From: Macrotrachela quadricornifera
Taxonomy: Eukaryota > Rotifera > Eurotatoria > Philodinida > Philodinidae
Direction: 5' to 3'
Length of the DNA stretch: 64,000 nt
NCBI GenBank assembly: GCA_022393335.1
Contig: JAJEKB010020242.1
Span: 53,770 to 117,769, forward strand
How positions within the stretch are numbered: the first letter of the stretch is position 1; each line of letters opens with the position of its first letter. The position numbers and the translations under genes were made by a program. This document shows positions 61,001 through 64,000 of the stretch, one piece after another. The notes below the pieces were generated by a model. That model ran no database searches, had not been told where the DNA came from, and saw nothing but the letters and a program-made list of their open reading frames with translations.

Positions 61001-64000
61001 CGATATCAGTGATTCTCCCAACTAAGGTCGAAAGTAAAAATGTCGAAAGTAAAAAGACCGAACGAAAAATATCGAAAATAAAATGTCGAAGTATAAAAAC
61101 ATCGAAGTATAAAAATATCGAAGAATAAAATATCGAAGTGTAAAAATGTCGAAGGATAAAATATCGAACGATAAAACCATCGAAGTGTAAAAAGATCGAA
61201 GTAAAAAATATCGAAGAAAAAAAATCGAAATATCAAAATGTTAAGACTGTGCACTCGAAACAACTTAAGGAAAAAAATAGAGAAAATTGTTTGAAAATGG
61301 TGAACGGAGATGTCACTAAATAGCAAATATCTCGAAATAGTGGTTTGATGATATAGTTTATTGGAAAATTCCATCGACCAATATATATGCGACAACACTA
61401 TGGACAAATGTGAACAAAACACAACAAAAGATATAATATAATACAAACAAAGTGAACGTAAAACTTATCGATATCCTAAACCAGATATACAATCATTATG
61501 GCTGCGACCAACAACACATCCAAAACAAATATAGACAATTTATCATTTATCAAATCAAACAAAGATCAACCGTTGTTAGTAATGAATAATTATGTGTACA
61601 AATGTAATAAAACAACGGCAAAGACAAAATATTGGGTATGTGTTGTTAGAGATTGTCAAGTGTACGTTCACACTTCATTAAACAACGAATACTCAGGTGG
61701 TGGCACAGATGCTCATATTCATGCACCAAATCCCGAACTGATTCAAGTGAAAAAGGTTCGCCAAAAGATGAAAGAACGTGCTCTTAACGAAGTGACGTCG
61801 ATTGGAATGATTTACGAGGAAGAGATCGCAAAAGCGACCATGACCCGATCGGCTTTGGCTATCTTTCCAACTAACACTGAAATTTGTAAGTACTTTTGAG
61901 ATTCTTATCAAAATATTATTAGACAATTTATTGATAGATCAAGGTATTGCTAAAGCTCGCCAGAAAGCCACACCAGCATTACCACAATCCTGTTTATTCA
62001 CTATTCCTGATATATATAAATCTACAATAGATGGTAAACGTTTTTTGTTGTATGATGAATCGCGTGTCAGGTGTGAACGTATTTTACTGTTTGGAAGCGA
62101 TGATCAACTTAATTTATTGTTCGATTCACCTGTAATATTTATGGATGGGACATTTAGCAAAGCACCGCCTAATTTCTGCCAAATTTATATTATTCATGCG
62201 GTCAATTTTGACATATGTAAGTGAAAATGAAAGTCTTTTCGAACAAATATTTACTCTCTTTTAGGTTTGCCATGTGTATTTGGATTATTGGTTAACAAAA
62301 AGTCGATTACGTATAAACAGATATTTGTCAAACTGAAGGAGATGGCATCTGAACGTGGTAAATCTTTCTCACCTGCGTTGATAATAACTGACTTTGAACC
62401 TGGTGTACTTCTTGTATTGAAATCGGAAGTGAGCATTTCCTGCATTCATCGACAAAAATCCTGATTATTAATTAATTTGTTTTTAGTTTCCATGTTCAAA
62501 ACGTATGGGGTGTTTTTATCACTTCTGTCAAGCTGTCTATCGGCAAATACAGTCTTTAGGAATGCAGCAACAATATACAGAAGATGAAACATTCCGTTGT
62601 CTCTGTAGAAAATTAATGGCATTGGCATTAATGCCAAGAGATAAAGTGAAGAGTAGCTTTGAAGAAATACAGGAAGATGCTTGCAAACTACCTGATCAGC
62701 CAATGGATCAGTTGTTGAAGTACTTTGAAGATAATTGGATGAACGATGTGGATTTATGGAACGTGTCTGAATCTAATGTTCGAACAAATAACAACTGTGA
62801 AGGTAGGAAAAAGACACATTAAATAAACCTTAACAAGTATTCCTCTTTTTTTATTAAAGGATATCACAATAGGATGAATTCCCGACTACAACGTAATCAT
62901 CCGAATATGTGGCTTTTCTTCAATTTTTTGCAAAAAGAAGAAAAGCGGGTGACATCCATGATAATTCAATGGTCCAGTGGTGCATCAAAGAAAATAAATC
63001 AACGAACAACATCAATACAAACTCGCATTAATACTTTATACAAGCGTTATACTGATGAACTTATCGGTGCATCAACTCTTCTCACCGGTTTATCTTTGGT
63101 CGTGGCTAAAAAAAGCAAATAATTCTATTACATAGCTATCTCAGTTGATCAAGTTACGCATTTGTCTTTTAATTAATTTTTCAGATGCATTTATTTTTTT
63201 CTCGTTGAAAAAAAAAAATTATTTAAATCATTAACTAAAAATCGATGTGAACCAAAATCAATCTCTTCGACATTTTTACCTTTCGATATTTCTACCTTTC
63301 GATATTTCTAATTTTCGGCTATTTTCAATTCGACATTTTTACATTCGACTTTTGTCTATTTTTATTTCGACATTTTTAGCTTTCGATATTTCTATCATTC
63401 GACATTTTTCCTTTTCGACCAAAGTTGGGATTACCGATATCAGTATACTACTTCTCTTAACAAATGTGTAATAAGTTTCATGTTTTAATTAATTTCACAT
63501 TTAACTTACATTTGGAAGATAATATTGAGTCTATAACTATGGTTTTTTTTCATTAGTATTATCAAATTCACAATGTACATTCAAAGATACATTTAATAAA
63601 TGGCAGAATATCTACTCTTTCATGGATGAAAACAATAAGAATTCCATAATAAAATATATGATAGGTTCTTTTCTATGTGATTTGAAATTTTTTTGATTAG
63701 GTTTTATTCGATGAGCACTGTGAGCATTTTATCTATTTTTCTTTCATTTTACAGATGCCTCGAGGATTACTACAGTCCGAAATGTGACAAACACTTCAAC
63801 TATAACAACTAGTCGTGTAACAAATACTATAACTGTAACAGTCGTTGGTATTATAACTACGACATCAACAACTGCAGGTGCATCAAGTACGACAACTTCT
63901 ATAACTAATGGAATTTCAACTACAGGATCAACAACTGCACGTGTATCAAGCACCACAAGTTCTACAAGTAATACGGTTACAACTACAGGGTCAACAACTA
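58009..64000 (+). CDS. Membrane-anchored Thr/Ser-rich (mucin-like) protein, both ends incomplete
   Basis: Exon 1 (58009-58133) follows a TATTTTAG acceptor and encodes a short lead and one hydrophobic segment (LTFLLFITAAIVIPTVVVIH) that could be a signal anchor; ATG 58029 is a possible start. A 52-nt intron with a weak GTTTTA donor (58134-58185) leads to exon 58186-58252 (FTYSLNIATTEGNILNTSTA), which ends in phase 1. The next in-phase exon begins at 63757 after TTTCATTTTACAG and is Thr/Ser-rich (RVSSTTSSTSNTVTTTGSTT), running off the window. The intron between is about 5.5 kb and contains a MITE and an intact MULE. Layout (cytosolic tip, helix, Thr/Ser stalk) parallels the FG-GAP gene at 18.5 kb, so the missing 3' part may be an extracellular recognition domain. 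Heavily O-glycosylated stalk inferred. Confidence 0.6.
59574..59705 (+). other. GC-rich 43-codon frame inside the large intron
   Basis: ATG 59574 to TGA reads MKLTDQVRTRTAIEARWTML and ends SRNEAYGA. The patch is far richer in G and C than the surrounding intron, suggesting a fragment of a foreign or transposon-derived sequence. No family recognised and no splice sites. Confidence 0.25.
60752..61000. mobile_element. Palindromic MITE (~250 bp)
   Basis: Arms of about 85 bp: left TCGTCAAAATCGCCAAGATT then GATATCTCGGCTGATTAATC; right reads the reverse complement, GATTAATCGTCCGAGATATC then AATCTTGGCGATTTTGACGA. The core is full of GATTAATC units. Non-coding. The MULE's target duplication abuts its right end. 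Confidence 0.75.
61011..63434 (+). mobile_element. Complete MULE (Mutator-like) transposon, 10-bp TSD
   Basis: Flanked by perfect CGATATCAGT direct repeats (61001-61010 and 63435-63444), a 10-bp target duplication in the range expected of MULEs. Termini GATTCTCCCAACTAAGGTCG and, in reverse, GTAATCCCAACTTTGGTCG. Both ends (61011-61250, 63240-63434) consist of short tandem TCGAAATATC/TCGAAGTATAAAAATA-type units in opposite orientation, acting as long subterminal repeats. One intact five-exon transposase gene lies inside. Confidence 0.88.
61498..63122 (+). CDS. MULE transposase with FLYWCH zinc finger, 469 aa
   Basis: Five exons: 61498-61885, 61938-62216, 62265-62428, 62487-62802, 62860-63122. 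Introns are 52, 48, 58 and 57 nt, all GT..AG; total 1410 nt, in frame with no stop. Domains: an N-terminal FLYWCH-type zinc finger at about aa 14-80 (YKCNKTTAKTKYWVCVVRDC, then H-H in AHIHAPN) for DNA binding; and a Mutator-type DDE core with Asp199 in VIFMDGTF, Asp265 in IITDFEPG, and the family's CxxH (GCFYHFCQAVYRQIQ, about aa 286). The conserved C-terminal stretch NNNCEGYHNRMNSRLQRNHP fits the TNNxxEGWHxxxN motif after the catalytic Glu. Likely active or only recently silenced. Plus strand, same direction as the host gene whose intron it occupies. Confidence 0.88.
63445..63756 (+). other. 3' end of the large intron
   Basis: AT-rich intronic DNA after the MULE, ending in a polypyrimidine tract and CAG acceptor (TTTCATTTTACAG) just before the Thr/Ser-rich exon. 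No other feature seen. Confidence 0.6.

Noticed and set aside
61006..61446. 146-codon minus-strand frame rich in Phe/Ser
   Set aside because: It is produced by the tandem TCGAA(N) subterminal repeats of the MULE and has no coding character.
1..64000. CRISPR array, rRNA, LTR retrotransposon, Penelope-like or other reverse transcriptase
   Set aside because: No regularly spaced short repeats with unique spacers, no rRNA-like blocks and no reverse-transcriptase motifs were seen on either strand.

Overview
The window reads as eukaryotic nuclear DNA from a bdelloid rotifer (Adineta/Rotaria-like). Evidence: an AT-rich background; GT..AG introns mostly 48-58 nt long; LDLa/EGF/7TM receptors and membrane-anchored Thr/Ser-rich or FG-GAP proteins of the kind these animals carry in large families; many single-copy, often nested DNA transposons; and a bacterial-type domain (YbaY/YscW-like) in a spliced, secreted gene. 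No rRNA, CRISPR array, operon or convincing functional tRNA was seen. All calls were made by reading the sequence; no search was run.

Layout. 0-3.1 kb: GC-richer LDLa/EGF/7TM receptor (+). 3.1-13.5 kb: gene-poor, with tRNA-like repeats, a small C-terminal exon (5.7 kb), fold-back repeats, a duplicated minisatellite-bearing element (10.7-11.7 kb), a mariner-like end and a decayed coding block. 13.6-17.9 kb: a three-unit tandem-repeat membrane protein. 18.5-20.5 kb: a type II membrane FG-GAP propeller protein. 23-30.3 kb: small or uncertain genes, nested MITEs, a 224-aa secreted protein and a dead mariner fragment. 32.5-32.8 kb: a two-exon 70-aa Gly/Tyr-rich gene. 34-52 kb: three tandem segmental copies, each with a minus-strand, three-exon gene for a secreted protein joining a YbaY-like domain to a potato-inhibitor-I/eglin-type protease inhibitor. 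Between copies A and B lies a long-TIR transposon that carries an intact mariner; copy B has gained a 985-bp TA-flanked element. 54.1-55.1 kb: a Tc1-like transposase remnant split by a hAT-type MITE. 55.7-56.6 kb: a 35-bp minisatellite. 58.0-64.0 kb: a membrane-anchored Thr/Ser-rich gene whose roughly 5.5-kb intron holds a palindromic MITE and an apparently intact five-exon MULE with a perfect 10-bp target duplication.

The most interesting system is the triplicated YbaY-like/eglin-like fusion. The three paralogues are almost identical except in the inhibitor's reactive loop, where the predicted P1 residue is Glu, Ala and Leu. This suggests a secreted inhibitor set diversifying its protease targets. 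The other genes show no functional linkage; they look like independent members of bdelloid surface-protein families embedded in transposon debris.
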